Positions 25,955 through 38,780 of a stretch of 64,000 nt of DNA are shown one piece after another; within the stretch, counting starts at the first letter, position 1; each line of letters begins with the position of its first letter. The DNA is from Hofstenia miamia (Eukaryota > Xenacoelomorpha > Acoela). Made by a program: the position numbers and the translations under genes. The notes under the pieces were generated by a model. It had not been told where the DNA came from. It made no database searches and saw nothing but the letters and a program-made list of their open reading frames with translations. The DNA lies in the NCBI GenBank assembly GCA_004352715.1, contig SCFE01000030.1, positions 267,110-331,109 of the forward strand, given 5' to 3'.

Positions 25955-26241
25955 AATATTTGAAACTGATAATGTAAATTGTAATGTGATCCTAAATCAC
26001 AGTAGAAGTTACAGGTGTCTACATTTCGAAATGAGATTCCAAGAAGATTTTAGGTGACGTGAAGATCTTATAATTGGTCTTAAAAAGTGAAACCTATTTA
26101 TTATAATACTAAGTTGATCATTCAAATTCATTATAATTAGTCATATACAAATTCTGAAATAAATGCCTTTAACCGCGTTATGATCGAGTTAGATGAACAA
26201 TTATTTTAAGGATGAGAAGGTTATCGAGTTTGCCAAGGTAT

Positions 26242-26244
<3 letters not shown>

Positions 26245-26276
<32 letters not shown>
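26245..26276. repeat. (TA)n microsatellite
   Basis: An alternating TA tract directly followed by CTATTAGGGATGGGC. The latter resembles a hAT terminus, but no partner end could be fixed. Confidence 0.9.
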
Positions 26277-26278
<2 letters not shown>

Positions 26279-26963
26279 ATTAGGGATGGGCAAAATTGCA
26301 TATAATTTCGTCGATCAACTGCAGTTTGTAACCTTTTCGTGTGCATTCCAATTGGAGCACTGCGTAACGACGAAAAATTAGCACCACATCGCAAATATTT
26401 TATCATCACTGCCATCACACCGCGAATAAAATCATTCAAGCAATGAATTTGATATTGACATTACACTATAATGATGCTATGCTATCCAGTCGTTCTTGTC
26501 GCGGCTGAGTTAGCTGAAAATATTCTTAGAACACTACTTGAGTAAATGTGATAATTTTCGCATGCATGTCGTTTATATATTTGAATTCTATTGTTAATTC
26601 AATTGAAATATTAGATTGCTACGTAATGTTTGTAAGAGGGCTTGGGAAGTAGTCCATTTGTATGGGCTACAATACTTTTCTAGGTAAATCAAAATGTACT
26701 GTGTGTGTAAATAGCTGCATATATAGTTTTCCAGCCCATTTTATCATTAAATTGACTATGTTCATTATAGAGAACAAACTTTTTTCCAGATTTTCAAGAA
26801 ACTTTCTCCAAGTCTGTTATGAACTATTGGTGAACCTGCTAGAATGAAATGTTGAAAATTTCTACTTACTGTGGCTGAAGTGCCAAAAATATTCATTATA
26901 TTTTGTTGAAAATTCAATTCTCACTATTCATCATTTTTTTTATAGTTAGGGGGCGTGCCGTGC

Positions 26964-27058
26964 CCAAAGTTAGAGGTTGCGGCGCCGAAGACGCCTCAAT
27001 GTGACAGCATCTGTTAGCTGCTTAAAAATAGAAAAAGAGACGCTCCTCTAACTTTTGG
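26964..27058. repeat. GC-rich inverted repeat (CCAAAGTTAGAGG / CCTCTAACTTTTGG)
   Basis: CCAAAGTTAGAGG (26964-26976) and CCTCTAACTTTTGG (27045-27058) are near-perfect inverted repeats enclosing about 68 bp that contains GCGGCGCCG and GACGC motifs. It lies in a GC-rich island. It could be a small foldback element or a structured regulatory site; no target duplication was found. Confidence 0.5.
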
Positions 27059-30000
27059 TGCTTTCAGAATTTGGATAGTCTTATTCACTTGTGAGTTATA
27101 AGCCCTTAAGTTATTTCAAGAAACCATAAGAAATTTTAAATCTTTCTGGGCAGGTCAAGCGTGAAGTTTGGCTATAATATACCAAAACTCCATGGTTTAG
27201 GTTAAGAACAGGCGCTTCCGAGCGTTATAATCTGAAATGTGATAATCACATAGTATTGGGGTTGCACTGAAAAGAACCGATTGTGAGATTCATTTAATGA
27301 TCAGCCTTGTGAACCAGCGGTCGCCGAAAATTACAATAATACCTTCGACTGCAGTCTGCGAGGCTGGCGCCAAATTTTCATTGTTCTCAAGCTAATAAAC
27401 TAAAATGACTGATCAATATAACTCATGAATTTTTAGTTATTGTTCTGGCTAATTAAATTCTGAATCAATTGATTAGTATTTAATGATTACTATTTCATAA
27501 GAATAGTTATAGTCTTCCATAACACTGAAAAATTCATCTTATTAGCATATGGTATCAAATGACATTTAAAAAGGTTTTTTCATCATATTTTGACTTTGGA
27601 AACAAACATCTAATCTATATCTAGCTAAAGGGAATGGAACTTATTTTAAAATCTCAAGAAATGATTTGTCCACACTTCACTTAAATTTCTGAGAGACAGG
27701 TTATTCTAGATACCATTAAACAACCATAAGAACAAATTATTGTTATAAAAATTTCCCCCTTGCATTGACAACAATTTATTCCATAAAAACACTTATATTT
27801 AAGCATTGAAAAATTGCAGGTTCAGTAATACCTTGAATCAAGATAAACACCTAAACGCAAAAGCTTACAATCAACTGTATTAAAATAAAGGCCTTAGCAA
27901 TTTTATTACTGTAATTGAAACAAATTTTTGCAGTTATCATATAAAAATTTAAACGTTACACTATTGAATATGCAAGCCAATAGTATTTTTCACAAAAAAT
28001 TCCTAATCTAATATAATAATTGACCAATCTGTGTTTGAGAAGAGCCATTCAAAAATGGCCTTAGAGGTCCACAATTGATTGATACATTCAATTATTTATA
28101 TTCCTAACAAAATCTCTATTCATACACACATATTCCTTGATAGAAAACTTTTATGATTATAAATACGTTAACATAGAAAAATGTTATTTAAAACTTCAAA
28201 AATTGAGAATACCAAGTCATAATCAGATTGCGACCCTTGGTTCCAATGCATATACTTCAATTCCAAACACAGAATGCAAATTTTTTCTCATATTTGAAAA
28301 TAATTCAAATAAATTTGTACAGATTTTGATACAAATTTTATATAATTATAAAAGAATTTGCAATTACAATAGCACCATATTGACGCTTTCATCATTAAAG
28401 CACTAGTTTACAAATTTGTTGTACATAACATAGCCCTTAAGTTAATGATCATAGAATGCAAAATCCTAATAACTTAACTTGAAGAACCTTACATAGCTCT
28501 AATGTAGATCATGTCAATCAGAAATAAATTTGATCAATTAATAAACGAATGGGCTTCACTATATGTTATTAAAGCAACAACAATTGCTCGATATATGCTT
28601 CTTGTTGTTTAGCATATGTGGAAAATTCATCATTGTTGTATGTTACTAAAATGTAAGAAATTTAATGTCCATACACTTCTAAGACTCTACCTAAATACGT
28701 TTTGAGGTGTGTTAACCTATTAGCATATTTGCAATAGGATTGATATCGCCTGCCCTATAAGCTTCTTTAAATTTTTTTTGAAAACCCCAATATTTCTGTG
28801 CTTTCCTGACTCTTACTTTTATTACATGAGAAGTATTCTGACAAAATTTGAAAAAATTTCACTGGCACATTTTCGTGATATAGGACTTTTGCCAACAATA
28901 TTTTCAAAATTATGTTTCTTAGCCATTTGGACATATTATGTCTGTTGTAAAGTAAAAGGATTCCCATGAATAACTTGTACAGGTTTTGTTAACTCATAAA
29001 ACATCATAGGACTTAGTCTATTAAAACAAGTCAAAATTTCAAAAAATCATCCCATTTCGTAACAATTATTAAAATGATGATGTCATCAGTGTAATAATTA
29101 GGTCACCACATATCTAATAGCTTCATGTAATAAAGGAATAAATTGTTTTAATAGAAAAATTTTTATTAAGGAGTTTGAATCAACCCTCTGTGAGACAAAA
29201 ATATCGTGTGGAAAATATAACTAATGGTAAACGGTTTTTTATTATGCTCTAGTGGGTTTGAAAACCTCATTGATTGGGCCATAATTTTAAGGTATTGGCT
29301 TGTAATATGTAGTAAATTTAAGAAAGGCTAATGGATCGTATTTGGTTGAGCTAAGTGTTCTAAACAATAGGAAGGATTTGTTAGCTTATAGCATTGACTA
29401 AATATATATATAAAATGAGGTTATCGTTCATTTTAAAATAGGTCATCACCACAAAAAGATTTTTATTTCTCAGGAAATTAAATGCTTAGGATTCCAATAC
29501 ACGATTTGAGGGTGATGAACATCAAAAAAATTATCTTTGAGAATTCCGCACTGATAGTTGGGTTGGGTCTAATATTAAAAATTTCTATTTAAGTTGGGTG
29601 GGTTTGTTTTAGTTAAGAATGTTGGGTAGGCCTGGGTAAATAATATAACTCTCTTGCAGAACTAGTATATTAACAAATCATCAATTTTTCATAAACATAT
29701 AAAAGTCATTAATTGAGCAAGCGCTATCAATGGCATTCGATTTAAAGGTGATTATATTAAGAGCATTGCGACATTATAAGGTATTACATGTTGCATTCCT
29801 TCAACTTCAAATTCTTACTTAGTGTAGCAGTAGTAAAGGTAAAAAATGCACAAAGTCATAGAACTGACAGAAAATTAAAGGCTAAAAAAAATGTGTGACT
29901 CACCAAAGTTTAGCAGTTAAAAAGATTTTAATTTTAATATAACTAAAATAGATTTCTTTCAACTTTGTTGAAATGTTTGTAACAAGAAAAAATCTGTGAT

Positions 30001-30573
30001 TGTGAACCAAACTCCAATTTGTTTTTGATGATGGTTTATATAGTAAGCTGATTATTTAAAATGAGAGCGTCCTGTGGAATGGTCATTCGAAACATCACAT
30101 CATTGCAATCAATTTATGTTCACGTTATAACATAAGAATTTAACATATTCCGAGATCCCTAACAGTTTTTTAAATTTCTCTAACCAATTTCAAATTTTTT
30201 GATGTCGTGTAAAAGTTGTAAAATATTGAGGCTTCAATTTTTCAAATTGCAGTTGATTTACCAATCTATATTTTTTAGGTTCTCTTAGCATATCTAAGAT
30301 ATTGTTCAGGAGTGACCATGTTCGATTTCTGTAAGTCTTCGTTAATGCCTATATTATTATCAATTTCAATTGAATCATTGAAAACTCTTTCATGTAGAAC
30401 TAAATTTCATTTCGATAACTAATGATTGCAAGAGCCATGCAGTTAACTTTATCAAAAAATACTTACGAAATGATATTAAGAAAAGAGGAAAAAACTTGTG
30501 ATAGAAACTGAAGGTCAACGGCCGACCTGTGCTGACCGATGCTTTGAAAAACCTATTTAAAATATATTATGAT

Positions 30574-30906
30574 CAGAGGTGTAAACGGGTCGACCCAACC
30601 CGTGAGTAGGGTTGACTTAACTTATTGTCGAGTTGGGGTCGTTTTTTCTTTAAATCATTTCATGTCAGTCTAATCAATAACGTTGACATTAATTGCTGTT
30701 TACATTGAACAATTGAACGGTGTGTTACATGTAACTGTTTCGTCGCATGACAAAAATTAGAACAGCAACAAATTAATTTTCCCACTACTCTCTCGCTAGT
30801 TATATGTGAACATATATATATATATTTATTTGTTTTGGTGCACTCGGGTAAAATGTAAGAAGAAGTTTTTTGTCGGGTCTAAAATTTTGACAGGTTCCCA
30901 GGCCTG
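30574..30906. mobile_element. Non-autonomous hAT transposon (MITE), 333 bp, with 8-bp TSD
   Basis: The left end CAGAGGTGTAAACGGGTCG is a classic hAT terminus. The right end ...GGTTCCCAGGCCTG reads CAGGCCTGGGAACC on the other strand. Subterminal CGGGT/GACCC motifs recur near both ends (for example GTCGGGTC near 30872). The element is bounded by an exact 8-bp target duplication ATTATGAT (30566-30573 and 30907-30914). No transposase frame is present, so it is non-autonomous. Confidence 0.87.
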
Positions 30907-33900
30907 ATTATGATACTGTTAGTGGGGTGACATGAGTAATTGCGGGAAATAAGATTTGTCATGTAAATTAAAAACAGGGATGGCAGTGGGTCGATCGTTC
31001 TATTCTTCAAAGCTTCATGGTGAGAGAAATTTTCAGTTTGTATAAAAGTGTTTCAGAAATTTTGGAAGAGAACTTTTTCACTTTTAGTTTTTACTAAGAA
31101 GCTATTACTAATATCCAAATATTCAAGGAACGAAGCAACCCAGCTTCAGTAACTTCGTTACAATAAATTATCAGTTGGGATACATGTTTATTTCAAAATA
31201 TTAATTTTCATGTAAGTTTTAAATAAACATAATACAAATTTCTCAAAAGTGGCACTCTTTGTTAAAAATCTAGTATTTTTCAGAATATACATAGTCACAA
31301 TATACCTCGCCTCGGGTGATGCTATGTACACGTCATCATCTTAAATTACAGTCAAGCCCCATAAGTATACAGAAAACCGGGTTACACTTAATATATAAGC
31401 GAAAAAACTAATTGTACCGAAAAAGGCTGATCGGAAGTCAGGTTCATTATTATGTAAGCTTTGAATTACGCAAATCACACGTGTAGCCTAAATAGTCTTT
31501 TTAGTTAATTTTTGTATTGTCTCTCTGTAATTTGTTAGTACTAAGTTTTGCAATTCTGATCTAAATCCAAATCGACTTTTTTGCTAGAAAAAATGGAGAT
31601 ACATTAATAAACTTAATACAATACTTTTAGATTTGCTGTAATTCTTGCTTCCTAAAAAAGTATTAGGATTTTTTTTATTTTACATCCTAAATTATGAAAT
31701 ATACAAGAACAAAAAAACTTTAGCTTAGAAAGAATTTCCATCTTTACAAAGAGGCCGGACCTTTGAATGTGTGTGAAGACGGGCAAGATGTTCTGCTTCA
31801 GTTCAATGTATGTGCAAGCATGCTGTTAGAAAAACCTTTTAATCAAAATTTTAGGAATTTGGGTCCCAACGGATCACCGGGTCATTTATTTTTTGATTTT
31901 ACCGTGTCAAGTCCTATCCGGATCGCATGGGTCACAGAGTCACATTTTGTTGAACCTCTGCAGATGACAATTATGGTATTTTAGTAGTATTAAATTCAGT
32001 TGACTATTCTTTGGTATGCAACATTTTAGAAAATAAGCTTCGCATTGAATGAAACTAATTAATCTCATTAAGAAATCAATATTGTTAATTGAATAAATGC
32101 TACGAAGTTTTTGGAAAACGTAAGGCACTGTAACCAACCATATCCATTCACCTCTCTCAAGACCTGACCCAAATCGACCCTTTGTCGTTTTGAGTTTAAC
32201 CAACCTACTTGCCGCAATAGATACATGCATTTCTATACATTTACGAGCTCAATTTTCTAATACAACATTTATATACCTCGCTATAGTTGTCAACGATGGT
32301 TTGTTCAGCACAAAAAATGCAAGCTTTTGGCATACACAAGATGATGATTTCAAAGTTATTGGATGCAAAATTTACATTTTTATTCTTTTTCGTATTTTTA
32401 AATAGCTTCAGTTTTCTATTTCAACTGCAGCAGTTAGATAAAAAATATCACGCAGTTTGCATTTAGCTATAGGCAAACATGAAAGAATATGAATATTGAA
32501 TAACTTTATCAATTTTTTCTATTTTAAAATAAATTTGACTACAGCACAATATCCGCAGTATTCTGTAAAATATCACTCCTAATTCCAGATGTTTAGATAG
32601 TGTTATATTTTCATCAAATCATTAAAAGTTATTGTTTTGAAGCTATATAGAAATAAAGTGCTAAAACTTCAGAAGCTTACATTTGTTTCCAATGATTTAG
32701 CATCGATATTTGAAAATTCTCGAAATATTTTAGAAAGTACAAAACCAATTTCTAGCATCAGAAATTAATTTAAGAGTAAATTTAACAGACTAATCTTGAA
32801 ATTATACATAGAAAAACTATTTAAAAAACTTACTTATATAAAATGGCACTACTATGAAGCTCAAATTTGCAAGTTTAGAAGACTTATGACGATATTCAAA
32901 GATCGATACAAAAAATTTATCTTTTTAAAACATATTCGAACTTTGGTTGACCAGAAATACAATTTTCAAGCTCTTAGAAATCTTTCAAGAACGCTAAGAG
33001 TGGAATTCCCCTTAAGCTCCTAAAAAACGCAATTGCTCTGCTCATGCATTCGTATTTCTTGTGAAACTCGAAATTTTTTCACTTCGTTGTAAATTTTATT
33101 AACATCAATATTTTATACCATTCCTGGTGATCAAAATGACAAATAATTGGCAGGACTAACTGGTCGCATTAAGAAAGTAGTTACTATTAATTAACTAAAA
33201 TTAATTTCAAATTCCAGTCAATCTAAAAATGCCAACTGATTGACGCATGTATTCGGCTAAGGGAGGCATACAGTCATTCTTAATCATTCGAGGAGGCTGA
33301 TGATAAATTTATTTGGCATTCAAATGTAATCCCTTAAGAAATCTATCTTCATTTCATTAAAATCTAAATACGTTAAGAGTTTCATATTGATTCGAATAGT
33401 ATGTCGAAATCCAAATTTGATTTAAATCTAAAAAATATTTAGTTAAAAATTTACATACATTAGTAGTCCTTTGATCTAAAAAAATTACAATCATTTTTAG
33501 AAAATAGGGTAGGCTGCTTTGTGTAGGTCACGTTTCGAAACACCTCATTTTGATTTTGATTATGATGTCTTTGCTTAGACGTTCAGAAAATGCAAATATA
33601 ACTTTTACGGCCATGTAACCAATTTAGCAATAATTAAAATACGCATTTAGATTACAAATTGCTTAAATATCAATGCTTCTGATCATTCTGACTTAAGATA
33701 TAATGGTACTGCTTACCATAAAAAATGAGTCAATATTAATGCTAACAGCTGGTCAATCAATATTTGCTAATATATTTTTTGAATTAAACACAAAGTATGT
33801 GTGAAAATGAATTGTCCCGAGAAAAACAGTCACAAAAATTTTGAGTCAATGCAAACATGTAGATGACCCCCGTGGAAAAATAATAAATTAGCAGCGCCTC

Positions 33901-35759
33901 TACCGCGGTCAGCTGCATCGCTTGGAGCCAGTTTCTTGTGGAGAATCGCTGTGCGACGCCGCGATTGACGGACTTTTGATTATCCAATAATCAACACTAA
34001 CTGATTGCAAAATAATCATCCACAATGACATGCTTCAAGAGGCACCCAGTCACAAATTAAAAATACTTAATATCCTCTCTTTCTACTAATTAATTATGAT
34101 AAAACAAAATTTGTTTTCATAATACTTCAAAAAATACTAAAATAGCATTTGAATTCCAATAAGTAACGCTAACATTTTGCTGGCACTTAAAAACATATTT
34201 AGCACGTATTTTTCATTGATATATTTGTTTTTTTTTAAAGTTTGCAAGGGGTATTTTAAATTTAAATTTAGTTAGGCATTTAACAATTGACATAGTTATC
34301 GCTTTTCATAAGAAATATTTTACTGTTTATATCAGGATATATCCCATAGAAATACGAACAACTTAAACGTTAAAGTTCTTGTCAATTCTTGGAAATTTTC
34401 AATGATTATTGTGCCTATCTTCAATGTGGGTTTAAAATTTCACATAGATTTAGTTTTGTTTTTAGGGCATAATATTGGAAAATGCCTCTTCTATTTGGAA
34501 TCCAACTATTTGAGACTGACCATTAATTTTCATTGGCTTAAATATTCTGGCAACAATAAACACGGATAGCCTTTGCCAACTTACGGCTAAATGCCATTCA
34601 CTTAAATGTGTATTTACAAATTATTTGCAAAAAATTCAATACTTTGTTTGATATCGTTGAATAACCGACTAATTTTTTTAACAGTTGAAAAGAAAAAAAT
34701 TTCCAACTTTTAGATTTTCTCCGAAATTTTAAGGAAACAAAAAATATAACAATAAAATTCTATTCGATTATTATATAATAACTTTGAAATACAAAAGAAG
34801 ATGGGCGAAGTGTATTCAAAATGTAAGAAGATTACATAAAGAAGTTCTGCCAACAATACCATTTATAATACATCTTAGCTAAAATATGATTAAGTGTGCA
34901 ATTTCTTAAAATATTTTCTTATACGCATTAATATTAAGAATTAAATCGTGAAAGTATGTGATTTATAATAGTAGAATTATAGAATTATACTCTTTTGCTT
35001 ACACCATATTATCAGAAATGTGTATGGTGGTAGAATCTAATTTGAAAACTTAAGTTAGTCACTGAGGTTAGTTGCGCTTATATTAGGGTTATAATTTATA
35101 TTTTGTCCCTCATGGCGCTCGTTATCAACTGACAAATAAACTAATTATGATTAACTGAAAAATATTTCTCACTAACAAAGTGTTTATTCACAATAATTAT
35201 TAAAATTATATGCATTTATTTATTGAACTAGTATAAATTGTCATCTCAGATTTCAGCCAACATGGGGTATTAATAACTTGAAATTCGCTTTAAAATCCAG
35301 TATTGATAAAATTATAGTTAATCAAGTTTAATAAGTTGTATCCAAGTGAATCTTAACGGTTAGAATAAAGAAGTAATAGACTGTAGCTTTGGGAGCATGA
35401 TTACTGGGATTTAAGTTAAACCCGGTGTAGATTGTTGGAGATAAAGTCTCGATTATACTTCTTATCAAGCTAATAGAATGCATACTCTGCTTAGCAATTA
35501 TCATATAAAAGATTAATTGATGATAATACAAAATTTTGGAGATTAAACAATGAATATTTTTTAAAATGTTGGTGGAAACTTTGATTGTAAGCTTACATCT
35601 AAAATCAACTTAAGGTAGATCATGCTTGTAAATGGGATAAGGTTATACTATTAGCCAGATGGTTTATTAGATTATATACAGGTATTGACTAATATCTATA
35701 AGTAAAAAGGCGGAGTATGGTAATCAAATGAAGTGTGCGGAAGGTGGTCTGTGAAATTT

Positions 35760-36080
35760 TAAAGCTTAGTGCGAAGTGAATCTTCCCAACCACCCCCTAA
35801 CGCGAAGTGAACGCTCTGTGTCGACAATCAACCCCCAACTGCGTACAACAAGCAGCGCTCGTTAAGGCTAACTAATTCGACGAATGGAGCCCCGAGGATT
35901 TCCTTTGTGCCAAAACAGCAGGACCGCTACAAATTCACAGTGTTAATGGCGAACAGTTGATTAGGCAAGCTAATTACATGGCCGTGGAATAAACAATGGG
36001 AGTCAAACGGGACACCGTTGGGTGAGGTTTTTGATCAACTAAATTAGATGTAGCAACCCTAATGAATTAGCAGCCTTGAA
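35760..36080. promoter_or_regulatory. GC/CpG-richer island, candidate enhancer
   Basis: About 320 bp with markedly higher GC than its surroundings and no coding frame. It contains homeodomain-type cores (TAATTAC, CTAATTCG, GAATTAG) and TTGATCAAC-like sites among CpG-containing blocks such as GCAGCGCTCGTTAAG. Position in the desert between ZIC and the next gene suggests a regulatory block; this is inference only. Confidence 0.35.
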
Positions 36081-37574
36081 CGGACGCTTTGATAGCCCAT
36101 GACAAAAGTTCACCTTAGAAACAATTTTCATCGACTTTGTATGTTTTATTTCGGCAGATAATTAAAATGACCGACGAATCAATTACGCTGTTTCGCATCA
36201 TTTAATTTCCTAATGAAAAGAAGTCTCGCACCTCACCAAATTAAATAAAAATGTTCGCTTGACAAATATCGTGTTAAATTTATACAATGCGGATAAACTA
36301 TTTTCCAAACAAAGGAAATACCTGGAAATTTCAATATTGCAAAATTAAGCAATTTTTTCATTGCGATATACTGTCATTTACAATACTCAAAATGTAAAAC
36401 GTAAAATATCAAAATTTATAAAACGAATACATTTCTGTACCCCTATTATAAACCTTTCCTAAACTATTAATTTCATTCTGTCGATTTTGATGAAGACAAT
36501 AATCACTGTTGAAAGTAGGTATATTATAGTCATAGAATGCCACATTTATCAATAGATAATTCGCCATTTTTTGAAATAGTGAAAATAATATTGCATTTCA
36601 TGTGTCTACAATTTTAATGTAATTTTGCAATGTTTTTCGTTAAAAAATTATTTAGCCATTGTCTTACTGAAATTTGAAAAGAGTCATCTGCATTCTTTTT
36701 GCTTACTAGGATAAAACACTTTTATACTTTTGCAAGTATCTAAGCAAACTACATCTAGGCTAAGAACACTCATGTAATTCAATTTTTTCTACATACTAAC
36801 TGGGCAAACGAAATTTATATTTAGCAAATTTTCAAATGATACATTTGTTCAAATTTAAGCATTTTTGACTGGCCCATTAGTGTTTTGATAATATTTCTTT
36901 GCTTCTTCATAGTGTATTACTGCTTTATAAGGGCAGAAATAAAATTCTTTTTCAATTTTTATTCCTATATCTAAAAACTTGTACAAGTAATGAAATCTAT
37001 GCACAAAGTTAAATGTTAGTATAAAATGATGACACAAGGGCTAAATTTAAACAAGTGTTTTTACTTAACAGTTTCTAATATTAATTTAATGTTTGCGATT
37101 AATTTACCTTTCTGTATTTTACATTATTCTTCCCTTATAAAACCTTCAATGACCACAATGTTGTTATATATCAGAAGTACTCGATTTAGCACGTTTTTTC
37201 AAACACACTGCCTTGTCGGTTTAAATATAAATGATTTCACCCGGTTTTTCAAGGAGTCAACATCAATCTATATTTGTCTTAGGCTTAGTATTTGAAATGG
37301 AGATGTTCAACTTATTATTATAAGAGACATTCATAATTTATAGCATTGAATTGCAGATGTTTGAGAATCAATTCTAAAAGACATTATGTACAATATTTAA
37401 AATTTACCCAAGTAATATAGCTTATCTTGTAGTAATGATAACAATAGCAACCTTATTTTATGATTCGAGTTGATCTAAGTAGATAGAGTTTCTGTGTATT
37501 GATCAACAACACGTTCCCACAAAGTTAGAGCAAAACAATTCTAGTTTGAAGAAAGTATTTTCCATAAAATCATG

Positions 37575-37590
37575 CAATTATATATACATG

Positions 37591-37624
<34 letters not shown>

Positions 37625-37672
37625 CAAAATATACATAAATATTCTACAATATTATGTATATATATATATATA
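37575..37672. repeat. Interrupted (TA)n / (TATG) simple repeat
   Basis: Two TA tracts separated by TACAAAATATACATAAATATTC-like sequence; the (TA)n part is at about 37600-37624 and again at 37655-37672. Confidence 0.85.
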
Positions 37673-38589
37673 ATATAATCTGCTATATTGTTTCTTAATT
37701 CATTATTGATTTTATTTAGCTACTTTAGAAGAAATTATCCCAATCATGACATACAGATGAATTGTACTTATGGGAAAATGAATTGATGGCATTCATTATC
37801 TAAAAGTGAATAGAAACCCTATTCCTTCTGTGTTAAAGTACAGAAATATATTTTTACACATATTTCATTGGTCATTAGCTATATCTAAACAAAAGTCATT
37901 CGTTACAAATTCATTGGATTCGATATGAATGAATACATTTTAGTTATAGCAATTATTCACAGGTTTTCTGTGTTTCAAATTGCGATACTTTGGTCCAAGA
38001 ACCAATAAGCTGGCGGTAGAAAGCTTTTTATACAAAGATTTTAGATTTTGATGGAAACAGAGATGTTGCATTCTTCGATAATGGTCTGCTACAATAACAG
38101 CGATACATTATGATACAGAATGCTCAGACACATTGTTATATAATTCGAATAGTTTAGATCCAAAGAATACAAATCAATTGAAACAACTGCTGTGTGTAAC
38201 TTCCTAGATTTGTTCAAAAAGTTTAGTTTCAATTTGGCATATAACATCAAAGTTATTATATTGTATGTTACTAATGTTGTATGTGATTGTAAATTTAGCA
38301 AATTGTTTGACATAGATGTAGAGAAAGGGAACGTTGTTATTTTAAGAAATTTACTATTGTGTAAGCGAAATAAAGAATAGAAATGTCAATCATGTCTTGT
38401 GAAAGCAAATCACCAGACTCTAAAATCGAGAATTGTGATAAGCATTTGTTAGAAAAATACGCCAAACTTTGTGTGATTGTAGCGAAATCCTTAAGAAAGC
38501 AAAGTGAGTGAATGACAGGTGTAATTGCTATTTTAAGCCACAAATGTAAATTAATAGTAATGTCGTTTCAGTACCTAAAACTTAATTGA

Positions 38590-38780
38590 TGGCTGTCAAT
38601 TGAAATGCGATAGCAGGCCCACACTAGCTTGCCGCTCCCACTAGATTTGTTATTCGTAATAATTGCGGGTTCTACATACGAAGCCACAAATTGAATGTCA
38701 CACTGTGACACAGATGCATTTGCCAGAGAATTCCTCAGCATGTTTCTGGCACACAAGTTGTTACCAACAACAAACTACGG
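38590..38780. promoter_or_regulatory. GC-richer island with TGTCACA/TGTGACA palindrome
   Basis: A roughly 190-bp island of mixed composition. It contains the near-perfect palindrome TGTCACA-C-TGTGACA near 38696-38710 and the inverted repeat GTTGTT-ACC-AACAAC near 38757-38771. Palindromic TCACA/TGTGA sites resemble dimer-binding sites. Candidate cis-regulatory DNA only. Confidence 0.3.

Larger units (their letters stand above)
20314..30565. other. Gene desert segment with gap, microsatellites and GC-richer islands
   Basis: AT-rich DNA with no supportable gene. GC/CpG-richer islands stand out at about 20690-20900, 22850-23250 and 26945-27370. (TA)n tracts lie at 21325-21533 (with a gap), 24899-24922, 25911-25950 and 26245-26276. 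Open frames rich in IYIY are microsatellite translations. A weak GGGTTGGGTC...AGGCCTGGGTA patch at 29570-29640 resembles hAT termini but has no clear boundaries. Confidence 0.55.

Noticed and set aside
26276-26420. TAGGGATGGGC start next to a TA tract as a hAT end
   Set aside because: No convincing partner end or target duplication.
25746-26439. Overlapping frames with IYIYIY cores
   Set aside because: Microsatellite-driven; no conserved residues outside the repeat.
29565-29645. GGGTTGGGTC ... AGGCCTGGGTA patch as another hAT element
   Set aside because: Resembles hAT ends, but boundaries and an 8-bp duplication could not be defined.
31763-31984. 73-codon frame in a GC-richer patch
   Set aside because: No recognisable domain; the patch contains GGGTC words that fit a decayed hAT copy better than an exon.
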